Shown: positions 10,217 to 20,252 of the stretch, piece by piece | How positions within the stretch are numbered: the first letter of the stretch is position 1 | Layout of the letters: each line of letters begins with the position of its first letter | Source of the DNA: Thermococcus piezophilus | Lineage (GTDB): Archaea; Methanobacteriota_B; Thermococci; Thermococcales; Thermococcaceae | DNA: 64,000 nt | Assembly (NCBI RefSeq): GCF_001647085.1 | Contig: NZ_CP015520.1 | Location: 682,001 to 746,000 of the forward strand | Direction of reading: 5' to 3' | Notes under the pieces: generated by a model | Seen by the model: only the letters and a program-made list of their open reading frames with translations | Told to the model about the DNA's origin: nothing | The model's database searches: none | Program-made: the position numbers and the translations under genes

Positions 10217-11929
10217 TGGCGGTATCCTGGCAGCCGTGATAGCTCCCCAACGAGACCAATGATGAGTATGACGTTGCCTATGAGCTTCTTCATTTCCATC
10301 ACCTCATGGGTGAAGGACCCCAGCACGGTGAGGACCGCGAACAGGAGGGTCATCGCGGCCTCTCCCACCATCAGACCTGCTGCAACTGGGAGGACCTTCT
10401 CCGTAATGAACTCGTGTCCCTTCTTCCTCTTGGCGACCTCGTGGACTATACAGCCGATTCCGTAGGGGATGATGTAAAGCATCAGCAGGTACATCGAGAG
10501 TCCAACGAGGACTCCAAGTCCTAGAATGCCGCTCATCGAAAGGGCGAAGCCGAGGATTCCACCGGCGATGAACTTGTCCACCGGAACGTTTCCTCCGAGG
10601 ATGGCCTCGACCATCGACTTGAGGGCCATTGCCTGTGGCGCCGGAACCATCTCGTTTCCTATTCCGTAAGCCTTCCAGATGAGACCAACGACGGTCAGGG
10701 CTATTATCGGCCCTATCCCTGCTGTGAGGAGCTCGACCTTCTGCTGCTTTGATGGAATGCCTCCGAAGAGGTGGCCCGTCTTGAGGTCCTGCATCATGTC
10801 AGCTGCTCCGGAGATGGCAACTCCGACGGTGGCGCCAAGGAGTATTGTGAGCGGGACGTTCTTGTTAGTCAGGTAGAGGAGTATCATGACCAACACGAGC
10901 GAGAGGCCGGAAACCGGGCTCCAGTCGGTCATTCCAGTAGACATTACAACGAGGAGCGAAGCGACGAAAATCCACGCGACGCCGACGAGTGCTGTGAGCA
11001 GGCTCCTGCCCAAGCCGAGGTCTCCAAGCTGGTAGGTCGTCACCAGCAGGAGGGGGAACGCCAGGACAATCCCAGCGTAGAGGTAGCTTATCGGAAGCTC
11101 CTCGTTCCTAGCCCTTGAGCCCAGCTTGCTGCTCCAGCAATGCTCTTGATGGCGACGACTATGATTGGAAGCGAGAGTATGAGGCCAGCTATGGAGCCTC
11201 CAAGGAGCATTCCGATACCGAGGGGCCTTGTCATGTTGGCGTAGACGAAGGAGCTTATCGCACCGTCGGTGACATCACTTGGAATCCATCCAAGGGCCTT
11301 GACGAGTGGGGTGATGATGTAGTAGGAGAGCACTCCACCGGCAAGGACTATGATACCATTCCTTCCGGTTATGAGTCCCATTCCGAGGACCATAAGGGAG
11401 AGCGCTATTGTGAAGTTGACCCAGGAGGGCAGGTGAAGGATAGAGCCGAGGTCGACGTACTCCGGGATTATCTCCGGAAGGCCGAGGATGGGAAACTGCT
11501 GGACGAGAACTGCAGTTCCCGTCGGGAACCTGAGGCGGTCTATCTCGATCGTCTGCTTCCTCAGTGGGATTATGAAGGTGATTCCCAGTATCGCTCCGGC
11601 AGCCGCCGCGATGAAAAAGTAGGGCATATTGATTTCCTCGTTGAGACCCATTATGTAGAGCGCCGGTATGGTGAATATGACTCCGGAGACAGAGAAGTTG
11701 ACTGCGAAGGCTATTGTCTGGACAATGTTGTTCTCGACGATGGTTCCCTTCTTGAGCAGTCCTTTGAGGTTCCCCAGCCGACTATAGCGGCTATTGCAGA
11801 GCCGCCGGAGGTGAATCCCATAATCATTCCGGCGTAGGTGAAGCTCGCAGCCATGAATGCGCCCCAGATCACGCCGAGTACTATCGCAGCGGGCGTGACT
11901 TCGCGATAGGTTCCCTTTTCTCCACCCAT
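10210..11929 (-). pseudogene. Oligopeptide (OPT-family) transporter, two frameshifts
   Basis: A polytopic permease of the OPT family, expected to import peptides or metal chelates. Three consecutive frames reconstruct one protein. Residues 1-60 (MGGEKGTYREVTPAAIVLG onward) come from ATG 11929. A middle part contains NMPYFFIAAAAGAILG and RFPTGTAVLVQQFP, and the C-terminal half contains MMQDLKTGHLFGGIPSKQQ. The frame breaks in the GGGGAACC context at about 11771-11776 and again at about 11122-11135, each fixed by adding one base. SD GGAGGTTGGG precedes the ATG. Either recent inactivation or base-call errors; every OPT landmark is otherwise preserved. Confidence 0.8.
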
Positions 11930-11968
11930 TTCCCAACCTCCTGCACAGTTATGAACATCCATGTTCAC

Positions 11969-12292
11969 ATTGGTACGAAGAGTTTAAGGAAAAGATATTG
12001 CTTTTTTTGAAATATAAAGTTTGTCAGAACGCTAAAATTCAAAGACGAGAATTTAAAAACAATAAACAGCTATATTAAGCCTTCATGGCAGTTTTTGGTA
12101 TTTTAGAAATAAGGATTCACCAGTGGCATGTTCAAATAGACACCGGCGCACATTGCGTCATGGAGTATCGAATAACATTTGAGCAATGAAGAAAACAAAC
12201 GAATGATAGTCAGTTGGAGGGACAGAACCGAAATAAAATCGGGCGGAATTCAAAAAGTCACGAAGGAAGTTCGATACATACCTCCTATTTTA
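11969..12292. other. Intergenic region, OPT promoter and no gene seen
   Basis: A 320-bp AT-rich stretch upstream of the OPT gene. Near 11985-12050 several A/T runs could serve as its minus-strand TATA box. I see no conserved frame, tRNA-like fold or repeat array here. Confidence 0.5.
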
Positions 12293-12606
12293 TCACCATG
12301 TCGAGGAAGTCGTCTTATCTCCCGGGTTATGAATCACCACGAACCACTTTCTCCCGAGGAGTTCCACAACGGTATCGACGTGGTTCGGGTTCCAAAGTCC
12401 TTTAGAAACCTGCCGTTTTCCGAAACTAACCTCAACTGGGGCTGGAGTATAGATTCATGCTCAGATTCAGGGAGCCAGAGAAGACGTACTTTTTGGTGCC
12501 CTCTGGCGAGGGTCTTTCCCTTGACGTAGACGAAGTTTCTGCCCTTGAGGCATCCAGATGCCAGAACAGTGAGGATGAACAGAAAGGCAAGGCGCGCTTC
12601 ATTCAC
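12293..12606 (-). pseudogene. Small lipoprotein, one frameshift
   Basis: Starts at ATG 12606 with a lipoprotein signal (LAFLFILTVLASGC, the Cys being the expected lipid site). The first frame reads well to SEHESIL. It then fits better in the +1 frame as PAPVEVSFGKRQVSKGLWNP and onward to TTSSTW, stop at 12293. Adding one base near 12455 joins the parts into about 105 residues. Hypothetical surface protein; I know no function. Like its neighbours it is broken by a single missing base. Confidence 0.6.
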
Positions 12607-12640
12607 ACCATCAGAAAGGTAAGAAAAAACAAAAAGTTTC

Positions 12641-13318
12641 TCAGCACAGTACCGAGCCCTCGCTTATCACATCTTCCTCCAGTGTTCCGATGCCCTCTAT
12701 CCAGGCCTCGACTTTATCCCCGTGCCTCAGGGGGCCAACGCCAGCTGGGGTCCCCGTGGCTATTATGTCGCCCGGTTCGAGTGTCATCACGCTTGAAATG
12801 TACTCTATCAGCTCTGGGATCTTGAAAACCATCTCGCTCGTCCTTCCGAGCTGCCTAACTTCGCCGTTGACCTTCAGGCCTATTTCCAGGTCGCTCGGGT
12901 CGAGCTCTCTCTTATCGACCACACTTGGCCCTACCGGGGCGAAGGTGTCAAAGCCCTTAGCTATTGTCCATGGAAGGCCCTTCTTCCTCGCTTCGGCCTG
13001 AATGTCGCGAGCGGTTATGTCGAGCAGTACCGTGTAGCCGAGGACGTAGTCCATGGCTTTCTTAGCTGGAACGTTCTTCGCCCTCTTGCCGATGATCACC
13101 GCCAGTTCTACCTCGTGGTCAACGCGCTTGCTCATCCGAGGGAGGAGTATCATCGAGTTCGGACCGATGAGCGCGGAGGGCGGTTTTAGGAAGAAGACTG
13201 GCTTCTCTGGGACGTCGCTCCCCATTTCCTTGGCGTGCTCGGCGTAGTTTTTGGCCAGAGCAACTATCTTAGTAGGATTTACCTCGTAAAACCCGTCTCG
13301 GAATGGAAGGCGAAGCAC
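12641..13318 (-). CDS. Fumarylacetoacetate hydrolase-family protein
   Basis: A metal-dependent enzyme of the FAH fold, which acts on 2-keto or acylpyruvate-like substrates (hydratase, decarboxylase or acylpyruvase). Recognisable are KIVALAKNYAEHAKEM, FFLKPPSALIGP, the metal-site DHEVELAVIIGK and LEPGDIIATGTPAGVG near the C-terminus. I chose GTG 13318, giving 226 residues, because GGTGG lies just upstream and the longer in-frame extension has no family similarity. The true substrate is not visible. Monocistronic, with a minus-strand TATA-like CCTTAAATTCC upstream. Confidence 0.85.
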   Translation of the reverse strand: MLRLPFRDGFYEVNPTKIVALAKNYAEHAKEMGSDVPEKPVFFLKPPSALIGPNSMILLPRMSKRVDHEVELAVIIGKRAKNVPAKKAMDYVLGYTVLLDITARDIQAEARKKGLPWTIAKGFDTFAPVGPSVVDKRELDPSDLEIGLKVNGEVRQLGRTSEMVFKIPELIEYISSVMTLEPGDIIATGTPAGVGPLRHGDKVEAWIEGIGTLEEDVISEGSVLC

Positions 13319-13502
13319 TGTGGTCCACCGGCGGGAGTTATACGAAGGGAATTTAAGGCTTCCCAAGGAATTCACCAGCACACCGTGATATGACTCCAAG
13401 TCATCAAAGTCATGCCCGCAAAAGCCACATCCCCCGTATCGGGATTCCAGGCTAGAAGCTCACGGTAGGGCTTGAAAAAAGAGAATGGAGTTTGAAAGTA
13501 TT

Positions 13503-14549
13503 TTAGCCGTATCTAGCCTCCGCTTCTCTCTCGATTGACGCCAGACCAAGCCTGTCGGCTATGTATATGGCCATAGGCAGCACGATGAAGGCCATCAGGT
13601 CACCAGTGTCTCCGGCGATTCCAAGAACGCTCACGAAGTCACCAACGCCCGAAAGGTAAACCGCCAGCGGCGGAATAACCGTCAGGGCCCAGGCAAGCTT
13701 CCTGTCCATCCTCAGGTACTCCTCAACGTTGCTCAGCTGGGCGAGTCCTATTCCAATGTAGCTGGTCGTTATTGCGAAGAGAGGTATAAGGTTGCCGATT
13801 ATAAGCCCAGTTCTCCCGTAGATGCTCTCAAGAGCCTGCGTGGCTATCTGGGGCGTTTCGGTGCCAAAGACCAGCAGGAAAGATGCCATGAAGAGTGCGT
13901 AGATAGCCGTTGGGATCACGAAGGCCCAGTTAAGGAGCTTCTTCGTCTCTTCGTAGCTCCCGAGACCCTTGTAGACATCGGGGATGACGGTATGGCAGCC
14001 AAGGGCGAAGATTGAAACACCCACAATCGCCCACAGACCGCTGTCGCTCATGTATAGGGCGTTCTCAAGCCTTCCACGGGGCAGGAGCATAACCGCGACC
14101 GCGAGAAAGAGGAAGAGCATGACGAGACTCATGACAAGCTCGCTCTTTCCACTCGCCTCGAGACCAAGGTATATTACCAGGGAGGCAAGAACCCAGAATA
14201 TTAGTGCTCCCAGAGTCTCACTAACCCCGAAGAGGCTCGCGAAGACGCTACCCATGCCGGCGATGTATGCCAAGAGCGCGCCGAAGCTCATCACCGTGAC
14301 GCTCACAAACATGAGCAGACCGCCGCCACGCCCGAGGGTTCTTTTGGCTATCGTGCTAAGCTGGGCACCCTTCATCCTAGCCGAGAAGTCGAGAACGACC
14401 CTCGCGGTGAAAAGCATGAGCACCATTACCGAGATGAGCACAACTACAGCGGGAATCAAACCAACGCTCTTGGCGGCATATGGCAGGCCGAGGACGCCGG
14501 CACCTATCTGAGTACCGATAAGCACGGCGAGGGCTTCACTTTTCTTCAT
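13503..14549 (-). CDS. Amino-acid permease (APC superfamily, aromatic/AAAP-like)
   Basis: 348 residues with about eleven hydrophobic helices. The N-terminus MKKSEALAVLIGTQIGAGVL carries the unwound-helix motif GTQIGAGVLGLP typical of aromatic and hydroxy amino-acid permeases. The short C-terminus is charged and cytoplasmic. It probably imports aromatic amino acids by cation symport, but the substrate is inferred. ATG 14549 follows GGAGGTG. Single-gene unit; an imperfect palindrome lies upstream at 14677-14709. Confidence 0.8.
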   Translation of the reverse strand: MKKSEALAVLIGTQIGAGVLGLPYAAKSVGLIPAVVVLISVMVLMLFTARVVLDFSARMKGAQLSTIAKRTLGRGGGLLMFVSVTVMSFGALLAYIAGMGSVFASLFGVSETLGALIFWVLASLVIYLGLEASGKSELVMSLVMLFLFLAVAVMLLPRGRLENALYMSDSGLWAIVGVSIFALGCHTVIPDVYKGLGSYEETKKLLNWAFVIPTAIYALFMASFLLVFGTETPQIATQALESIYGRTGLIIGNLIPLFAITTSYIGIGLAQLSNVEEYLRMDRKLAWALTVIPPLAVYLSGVGDFVSVLGIAGDTGDLMAFIVLPMAIYIADRLGLASIEREAEARYG

Positions 14550-14676
14550 CTCACACCACCTCCGTTAGATGATAGATCTTCGGACCTAATACGTTTTGTC
14601 GTTAGAAAAATCAAGACTCGGATGAATTTTATCCCAGCGTTCAACTGCACACATGAACACGAATGGACAGAGAAAT

Positions 14677-14709
14677 GCATTTCTTTGTGAAAAAATTTTC
14701 ATGAAATGC
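14677..14709. repeat. Imperfect inverted repeat upstream of the amino-acid permease
   Basis: Outer arms GCATTTC (14677-14683) and GAAATGC (14703-14709) enclose an inner palindrome TGAAAA-AA-TTTTCA. The element lies between the permease promoter and the end of the gluzincin-like remnant. It could be an operator or a terminator; nothing decides between them. Confidence 0.5.
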
Positions 14710-14779
14710 CAAAAGTCCCGAAAATATGCGGCTCTTTGATGGAAGAAAAAGACAAAAGGAGAGAATAGCGCCTACTAAA

Positions 14780-15979
14780 TCATAGCTTCAGAGGCTCGGA
14801 AATAGTCGGTCTGGATGTGCCGTATTCGGCAACGAAGTCTTCTATGTGGTCAAATATGGTAATGTAGCTCGCAAGCGCGTAGTGGGTGGTGGCAAGCATC
14901 TGGAAGTAAGTGGCGAAGCTCTCGTCGAGGTAGCCGAGCTTTACGTAGCCGGCGAACCACATGTGGGCAATCGTAGAACACAAATGCCAGGTTGCAGTGG
15001 ACAAGGTCGCCAAAACCCTCTCTGACACCCAGAACAACCGAATTGACCTCCGGCATCTCCATGCCGTGCCCGATGTTGTAGTAGGGCTCAAACACCACAG
15101 ATAAATTCTCAAGCGGTGCAACGCCGGTGACGTTGATGTACAGTCCGAGGGAGAGTGCTATTAAGCGCTTCATCTTCCGCCAGATAACCGGGTCGTACTT
15201 CTCATGCGGAATGTAGGCCGTAACTTCGATGCCTGCCGTTGTGAAGTTCTCGGTAACGATGTCCCAGCGGTAGATAAACGCCTCACCGAAGGCATACAGG
15301 AGCTTAGGGCCGCTGAGCCGGCCGGTGGAGTTGAAGAAGCCGTAGCCAGGTAAGACAAGGGTGTATCCATCGGGCAGAGAGTATGAGAGGTTCAGACCGG
15401 TGGAAACCGCGTTTATCTCCCACCAAGTAAGCGGCGAGCCGGTGTAGTGGTAGGTTAATTCCACGAAGGCGCTATAGTTCAGCACGTAGGTGAGCTCCCC
15501 GCGAAGGGTTTCCTCCGAGGAGTTGAACCTCACCGCGTAGATGGACAGATAGCCATGCTTCTCAACTATCCTGTGCTCGTCAAGCCGTGAGAAGTCAATG
15601 GAGATGCCTTCAATCGTGAGGTTGACCCTCAGGAAGCCCGGGTTGTCATTGAGGTGGGAGAGCATGAAATAAATCACCTTCTCCGAGAGATTGCTCAGCA
15701 CGAACTCGTAGTGCCCGCGTATCAGTTCCCCATCGTACTCAATGCTCAGGTTGCCGCGCTGAACCAAGTTGATGAGATGAGCTCATCCCACAGGGGATCG
15801 TCGCTCACGGGTGTCAGGTTTTCGATCCTAGGATTTTCCGGATATAGCACCGCGAAATTGGAGGCTCTACTGGAAGGGGTAAGGCTGGAAGTGCTCGTTG
15901 ACGTGCCGCTTTCCCCGAGACAGCCGCTCACTATGACCATGAAGACTACAAGAGGGACCAAAAGCGATGCCCTCTGCAT
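14780..15979 (-). pseudogene. Lipoprotein with M1/gluzincin-like peptidase domain, frameshifted
   Basis: The product would be a surface-anchored metallopeptidase-like lipoprotein. ATG 15979 opens a signal with lipobox IVSGC and a Ser/Thr linker. The frame shifts near 15770 into LVQRGNLSIEYDGEL and on to EVNSVVLGVREGFGDL, then shifts again near 14970 into IAHMWFAGYVKLGYLDES. The last block resembles the end of HEXXH plus the downstream glutamate region (DESFATYF) of M1 peptidases, but the first His-Glu of the motif falls exactly at the break. The frame ends early at 14780. Probably dead. Confidence 0.6.
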
Positions 15980-16050
15980 TTTACCCACTAGTAAAATTCA
16001 AACCCAAAGAAGTACAAAAAACTTTAGAAAAGGAAGTAAAAACTGGGGCC

Positions 16051-17205
16051 TCAACCCTTCAGCGGCTCCGGGATGCTCCTCTCCCACTGCTCCCTAGCAA
16101 GCTCACCGGTGTACTTGAACTTCTCTACCTGCTTTTCGGCCTCCTTGCGCTTTTTTTGGTGGTCAATGAGGAACTCCTGCACCTTCTTGATGAGGTAGCG
16201 CTTGCACTCCCCACAAGTCAGCTCTCCGGCCTTACAGGCGTGGTAGCGCTCCATTAGCTTTTTGTCGTCCTCCTCGAAGAATATCTCCAGCCATTTGAAG
16301 ACGACGCACTTCTCGGGGTTTCCTCCCTTTTCGCGTTGCTCTTTGAGCGTCGGCTGACCACCGGTCAGGGTGTACTTCCAGATTTTTTTGCCGGCCTCCT
16401 CCGGATCGTCGGTGAGGTAAACCGCTGTTTCAGGCTTGCTGGCGCTCATCTTGCCTTCGAGACCCATCAGACCGGGCACGAACTTGCTGTGCAAAGCTGC
16501 CGTCTTGTAGTAGCCAAGGCTTTCAGCGAAGTCTCTCTGCAGTCTCCAGTAGGGGTCCTGGTCTATTGCCGCTGGAATCAGACAGCGCTTCTTCTCGAAG
16601 AAGGTCGGAGCGGCTTGTATTGCAGGATAAAAAATCATTCCAATCTTGCTCTGCTCGGTAAAGCCGAACACTGCCCTCGCCATCGAGAAGTTTATCTTCT
16701 TGGCTATCGGAATGGCCATCTCGTAAATCTGGGTGAACTCACTGTCCTGAAAGATGAAGGTCCTGTCCGGATCGAAGCCGACCGCTATTATATCAAGGAT
16801 GTTCTGGTAGGCCCAGTACCTGGTGTCCTCAAAGGTGAGCTTGTCCTTGAACAGAAACTTCTCGTCGTCGGTTATCTGGATGTAGAGGTTCACCTTGAAC
16901 TTCTCCTGGAGCCACTTCGTCGCGAAGAAGGGTATGATGTGGCCTATGTGCATCGGCCCGCTCGGACCCCTCCCGGTGTAGAGGAAGAAGCCCTTTCCGC
17001 TCTCATAGTCCTGGAGAACCTTATCGTAGTCCCTGTGGGAGAAGAAGAACCTCCTCCTGAAGTAGAGCGGTAGCTCGCTCTTGGTCAGCTGGGCGGTCTT
17101 CTCAAGCAGCTCGTCCGTCAAAGGACTCGTTCCAAACTCCTCTATCAGCTTGTTGTAGTCCACCAAACCCTCAACGTCCCATGGGGTAACCTTAAACTCG
17201 TCCAT
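16051..17205 (-). CDS. trpS: Tryptophanyl-tRNA synthetase
   Basis: Class I synthetase that charges tRNA-Trp. The Rossmann domain has the HIGH-type motif GPSGPMHIGH (about residues 84-93) and the KMSKS-type GKMSASKPE (about residues 253-261). At 384 residues it has the archaeal/eukaryotic-type length, with an N-terminal extension before the catalytic core and a lysine-rich C-terminal helix. ATG 17205 starts a protein with the expected N-terminus. An ORB-like origin element lies only 16 bases upstream of this start. Confidence 0.95.
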   Translation of the reverse strand: MDEFKVTPWDVEGLVDYNKLIEEFGTSPLTDELLEKTAQLTKSELPLYFRRRFFFSHRDYDKVLQDYESGKGFFLYTGRGPSGPMHIGHIIPFFATKWLQEKFKVNLYIQITDDEKFLFKDKLTFEDTRYWAYQNILDIIAVGFDPDRTFIFQDSEFTQIYEMAIPIAKKINFSMARAVFGFTEQSKIGMIFYPAIQAAPTFFEKKRCLIPAAIDQDPYWRLQRDFAESLGYYKTAALHSKFVPGLMGLEGKMSASKPETAVYLTDDPEEAGKKIWKYTLTGGQPTLKEQREKGGNPEKCVVFKWLEIFFEEDDKKLMERYHACKAGELTCGECKRYLIKKVQEFLIDHQKKRKEAEKQVEKFKYTGELAREQWERSIPEPLKG

Positions 17206-17220
17206 TCAAAGCACCTCCAG

Positions 17221-17244
17221 TTCCAGTGGAAACGAAACTCAGGG
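17221..17244 (+). promoter_or_regulatory. ORB-like element at the trpS promoter
   Basis: TTCCAGTGGAAACGAAACTC followed by AGGG matches the dyad and downstream G-string layout of the oriC ORB at 39501-39526. It lies 16 bp upstream of the trpS start codon and about 22 kb from oriC. Confidence 0.6.
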
Positions 17245-17325
17245 CTAAGCTCAACCAGAAGAGGAAGGCTTCACCAAGGCCAAAAACAATCACCGGGCAT
17301 GGGAATGGAAAGGGAAGAAGAGAAT

Positions 17326-18735
17326 TTAAAGTTTTCCATTCTCCCTCAGCCACTCGCCGTACCTGACAAGGGCATAGACGGCATCAACTCCGTCCTCAAC
17401 GGTCTCGTAGACCGGGACGCCCTTCTGCTCGATGTTCCTTGCCATCTTGTGCGGGTAGTCTCCTCCCGGAGCGACGAAGACTATAGGCTTGCCGTATTCC
17501 TGCATCTTTGCAACAGCATCAACAATTCCCTCGTCGAGAGCGGGACTCTGGAAGAGTGCGATAACGACAAGAACGTCAACGTTCGGGTCCTCAAGGGCGT
17601 AGCGCATGGCCCTCTCGTACCTGCTGGACGGGGCGTCGCCAATGACGTCTATCGGGTTCTTGTAGCTCATGTGGTGCGGGAGCTTGCCCTCTTCTATGTC
17701 CTTCCTAAAGCGCTCATTAGTCTGCTCGGTGAACTCGGCAAGCTCCATTCCACGCTCAAGCAGGCCATCGCTCATCATGACTCCGGCACCGCCGCCGTTT
17801 GTGACTATAGCGACGCGGTTGCCTTTAGCGGGCTTCTGCATGGCTAAAGCTTTGGCGTAGTTGAAAAGCTGCCTCATGCTCTTGGCCGAGAGAACCCCGG
17901 TCTGCTCAAAGACAGCCTCGTATATCTTGTATGAACCTGCGAGCGAGCCGGTGTGGGAAGCCGCCGCCTTAGCGCCGGCCTCGGTCCTTCCGGCCTTAAG
18001 GATTATGACGGGCTTCCTGAGAGTAACCTCCTTAGCCGTCTCGAAGAACTTCCTTCCGTCTTTGACGCCCTCGATGTAACCGGTGATAACTCCGGTCTTG
18101 GGGTCCTCGCCGAGATAAGCCATGAAGTCGCTCTCATCTAAGTCAGCCATGTTTCCAAGGCTGATGAACTTGCTCATACCTATCCTGTGGTTGGCAGCCC
18201 AGTCGAGAATAGCGGCTCCAAAGGCACCGCTCTGGCTCATGAAGGCGATTTTTCCGAAGGGTGGCCTCGCCTGCCTCTCCGGCGGGTTAAAGTTGCAATC
18301 GAAGCCGTTCTCAAGGTTGGTAACACCAAGACAGTTGGGGCCAACCAAGCGAATGTCCCACTTCTTAGCCCTCTTAACGAGCTCTTCTTCAAGCTCTATG
18401 TTTCCAGCCTCTTTGAAGCCGGCGGAAATAACAACCACACCCTTGACGCCCTTCTCGCCACACTCATCGAGGACATCAGGAGCAAACTTGGCCGGAACGG
18501 CTATGACCGCGACGTCAACCTCGTCGGGAATTTCTTTAATGCTCCTGTAAACGGGGAACTTCCTCCCGTTGACCTCAACCTCACCACCTTTGACGTTGAC
18601 GGCGTAGACATTACCATCGAAGTTGAGGGTTATCGAGCGCATTATCGAGTTTCCAACCTTTCCTGGAACATTTGAAGCGCCTATAACAGCCACGCTTTTC
18701 GGGTAAAACATGAAGTCCAGTTTTGGTGCTCCCAT
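17326..18735 (-). CDS. Acyl-CoA synthetase (ADP-forming) alpha chain
   Basis: The alpha subunit of ADP-forming acyl-CoA synthetase, which conserves energy by converting acyl-CoA, ADP and phosphate to the acid, CoA and ATP. The N-terminal CoA-binding domain has FYPKSVAVIGASNVPGKVG. Two succinyl-CoA-ligase-like domains follow, with the phosphorylated-histidine segment AAASHTGSLAGSYKI (His near residue 257). ATG 18735 is preferred over GTG 18744 because GGAGGTGA lies before it. At 470 residues it is the usual alpha-only length. No beta-chain gene is adjacent, as usual in Thermococcales. Confidence 0.88.
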   Translation of the reverse strand: MGAPKLDFMFYPKSVAVIGASNVPGKVGNSIMRSITLNFDGNVYAVNVKGGEVEVNGRKFPVYRSIKEIPDEVDVAVIAVPAKFAPDVLDECGEKGVKGVVVISAGFKEAGNIELEEELVKRAKKWDIRLVGPNCLGVTNLENGFDCNFNPPERQARPPFGKIAFMSQSGAFGAAILDWAANHRIGMSKFISLGNMADLDESDFMAYLGEDPKTGVITGYIEGVKDGRKFFETAKEVTLRKPVIILKAGRTEAGAKAAASHTGSLAGSYKIYEAVFEQTGVLSAKSMRQLFNYAKALAMQKPAKGNRVAIVTNGGGAGVMMSDGLLERGMELAEFTEQTNERFRKDIEEGKLPHHMSYKNPIDVIGDAPSSRYERAMRYALEDPNVDVLVVIALFQSPALDEGIVDAVAKMQEYGKPIVFVAPGGDYPHKMARNIEQKGVPVYETVEDGVDAVYALVRYGEWLRENGKL

Positions 18736-18786
18736 CTCATTCACCTCCGAAATTTTTTCGGTCAGTTCTATTTAAGTTTTCCCTCT

Positions 18787-20109
18787 CTAAAAATCAAATG
18801 GATAGAGGAAGATTATCATGAGGTAGAGCGCTATGAAGAGAGGAATTTCTATTATTGCTCCCGCCCTTATGTAGTCCATGAAGCTATATTCCCCAGGGCC
18901 GAAGACTATTGTGTTGGGTGGCGTTGAAACCGGCGTCCAGAACCCTATTGATGAGGTCATTGCTATCGCCATTAGGAGCGGGTAGGGGCTTATACCAGCA
19001 GACTGGGAAATGCTCACAGCTAAAGGTGATAGTATGGCTGTTGTAGCCGTGTGGGACATGCTGTTGCCGAGAAGGAAGGCTATAACCATTATCGCCAGCA
19101 GGAGAATATAATGAGAGTGAATATAGCCGGTGACGGCCTTTCCTACCATCTCCGCTGCCCCAGTTACTTCCATCGCCTTACTCAGTGGGAGCATTCCAGC
19201 GAAGAGGAAGACAGTTGTCCAACTGACGGAGTTGAAGGCCTCTTTAGCAGAGATTATACCAAAGGCCACCATAAGGACGGCCCCAAGTGCTGCAGCCGTC
19301 TGATACGGAAGGAGCTTGAGCATCATGGCAAGTATGGTCAGTACGAAGATGACTATCGCCATCCACATTCTGTCCTCCCGGACCTCTTCGAGTTCTGAGA
19401 TAGCTCTCCCACTGAATGACGCTTCTGAACTCGGCAGAAACCTCCTTCCAACTGTTACCGCCAGGGCTATACCGAGTATCGTCAGAGGAAGTCCTATTTT
19501 TCCAAACTCAAAGAAGCCAAAAGGCTGAAGGCTCATCTCTTCTAAAACGCTATTGACTATTCCATTGGGTGGTGTTCCAATGACCGTGAGAGTTCCGCCT
19601 AGCGAAGCAGCCCAGGCCAGCGGAAGAAGCATTCGCTTGGGACTTATTCCAGCCGAGCGAGAGGCAGCAACGACAATTGGCAGTAAGGCGACGGTGGTTG
19701 CGGTGTTGCTGAGAAAACCGCTGAGGATTGCCGTAACTATCATAATGAAGAGCATAAGACGAACCTCGCTTGTTCCGGAGATTCTGACGACAAGCTCACC
19801 GATTTTTTGAGCCGCGCCTGTCCTGAAGAGGCCTTCCCCTACCATGAACATAAAGAGGAACACTATGACCCATTTGTAACCGAAATAGGAGAAGGCCGTA
19901 TTTGCGTCAAGAATTCCTGTTACGGAGAGCACCACAGGGACGAGGACGGCGGTAAATGCAATAGGGATTATCTCAGTGAAGAACAGAACAAAAGCCACAC
20001 CAAGTAGAAGGAGAGACATTTGAGCAGACATTAAAACCCTCGAGAGAACATAAAAACCCAAAACAACCGCCGAAATTATGATCCCATGGACAAGTTCCTT
20101 GCGCTCCAT
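18787..20109 (-). CDS. SLC13/DASS-family anion permease
   Basis: About 440 residues with roughly twelve hydrophobic helices in two repeated halves. Each half has an SNT-type signature: LSGFLSNTATTVALLPIV in the first and GNSMSHTATTAILSPL in the second, with GTPPNGI and STPPNTI as the paired substrate/cation loops. Expected to transport dicarboxylates, sulfate or another anion with Na+; the ligand cannot be told. ATG 20109 follows GGTGAG. Divergent from the HTH regulator at 20253, which may control it. Confidence 0.85.
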   Translation of the reverse strand: MERKELVHGIIISAVVLGFYVLSRVLMSAQMSLLLLGVAFVLFFTEIIPIAFTAVLVPVVLSVTGILDANTAFSYFGYKWVIVFLFMFMVGEGLFRTGAAQKIGELVVRISGTSEVRLMLFIMIVTAILSGFLSNTATTVALLPIVVAASRSAGISPKRMLLPLAWAASLGGTLTVIGTPPNGIVNSVLEEMSLQPFGFFEFGKIGLPLTILGIALAVTVGRRFLPSSEASFSGRAISELEEVREDRMWMAIVIFVLTILAMMLKLLPYQTAAALGAVLMVAFGIISAKEAFNSVSWTTVFLFAGMLPLSKAMEVTGAAEMVGKAVTGYIHSHYILLLAIMVIAFLLGNSMSHTATTAILSPLAVSISQSAGISPYPLLMAIAMTSSIGFWTPVSTPPNTIVFGPGEYSFMDYIRAGAIIEIPLFIALYLMIIFLYPFDF

Positions 20110-20165
20110 GCCACTCACCCATTGGATATTTTATCCGCAAATCTTTCAAGTGGAGGGCAGCCTTG

Positions 20166-20252
20166 ACATATATAAACCTACCGCCGAAAGCAAAAGGGTT
20201 ATATGCCAGAACGTTCAAAGAACCGTTAGAACGTTTAAATTGGGTGGGAGCG
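20166..20252 (+). promoter_or_regulatory. Promoter with triple GAAC(C)GTT repeat before the HTH regulator
   Basis: TATA-like CATATATAAACC occurs near 20166-20177. Three copies of a GAAC(C)GTT motif lie at 20209-20215, 20220-20227 and 20229-20235, roughly one helical turn apart, directly before SD GGTGGGAG and ATG 20253. The layout fits a regulator binding site, possibly autoregulatory. Confidence 0.5.
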
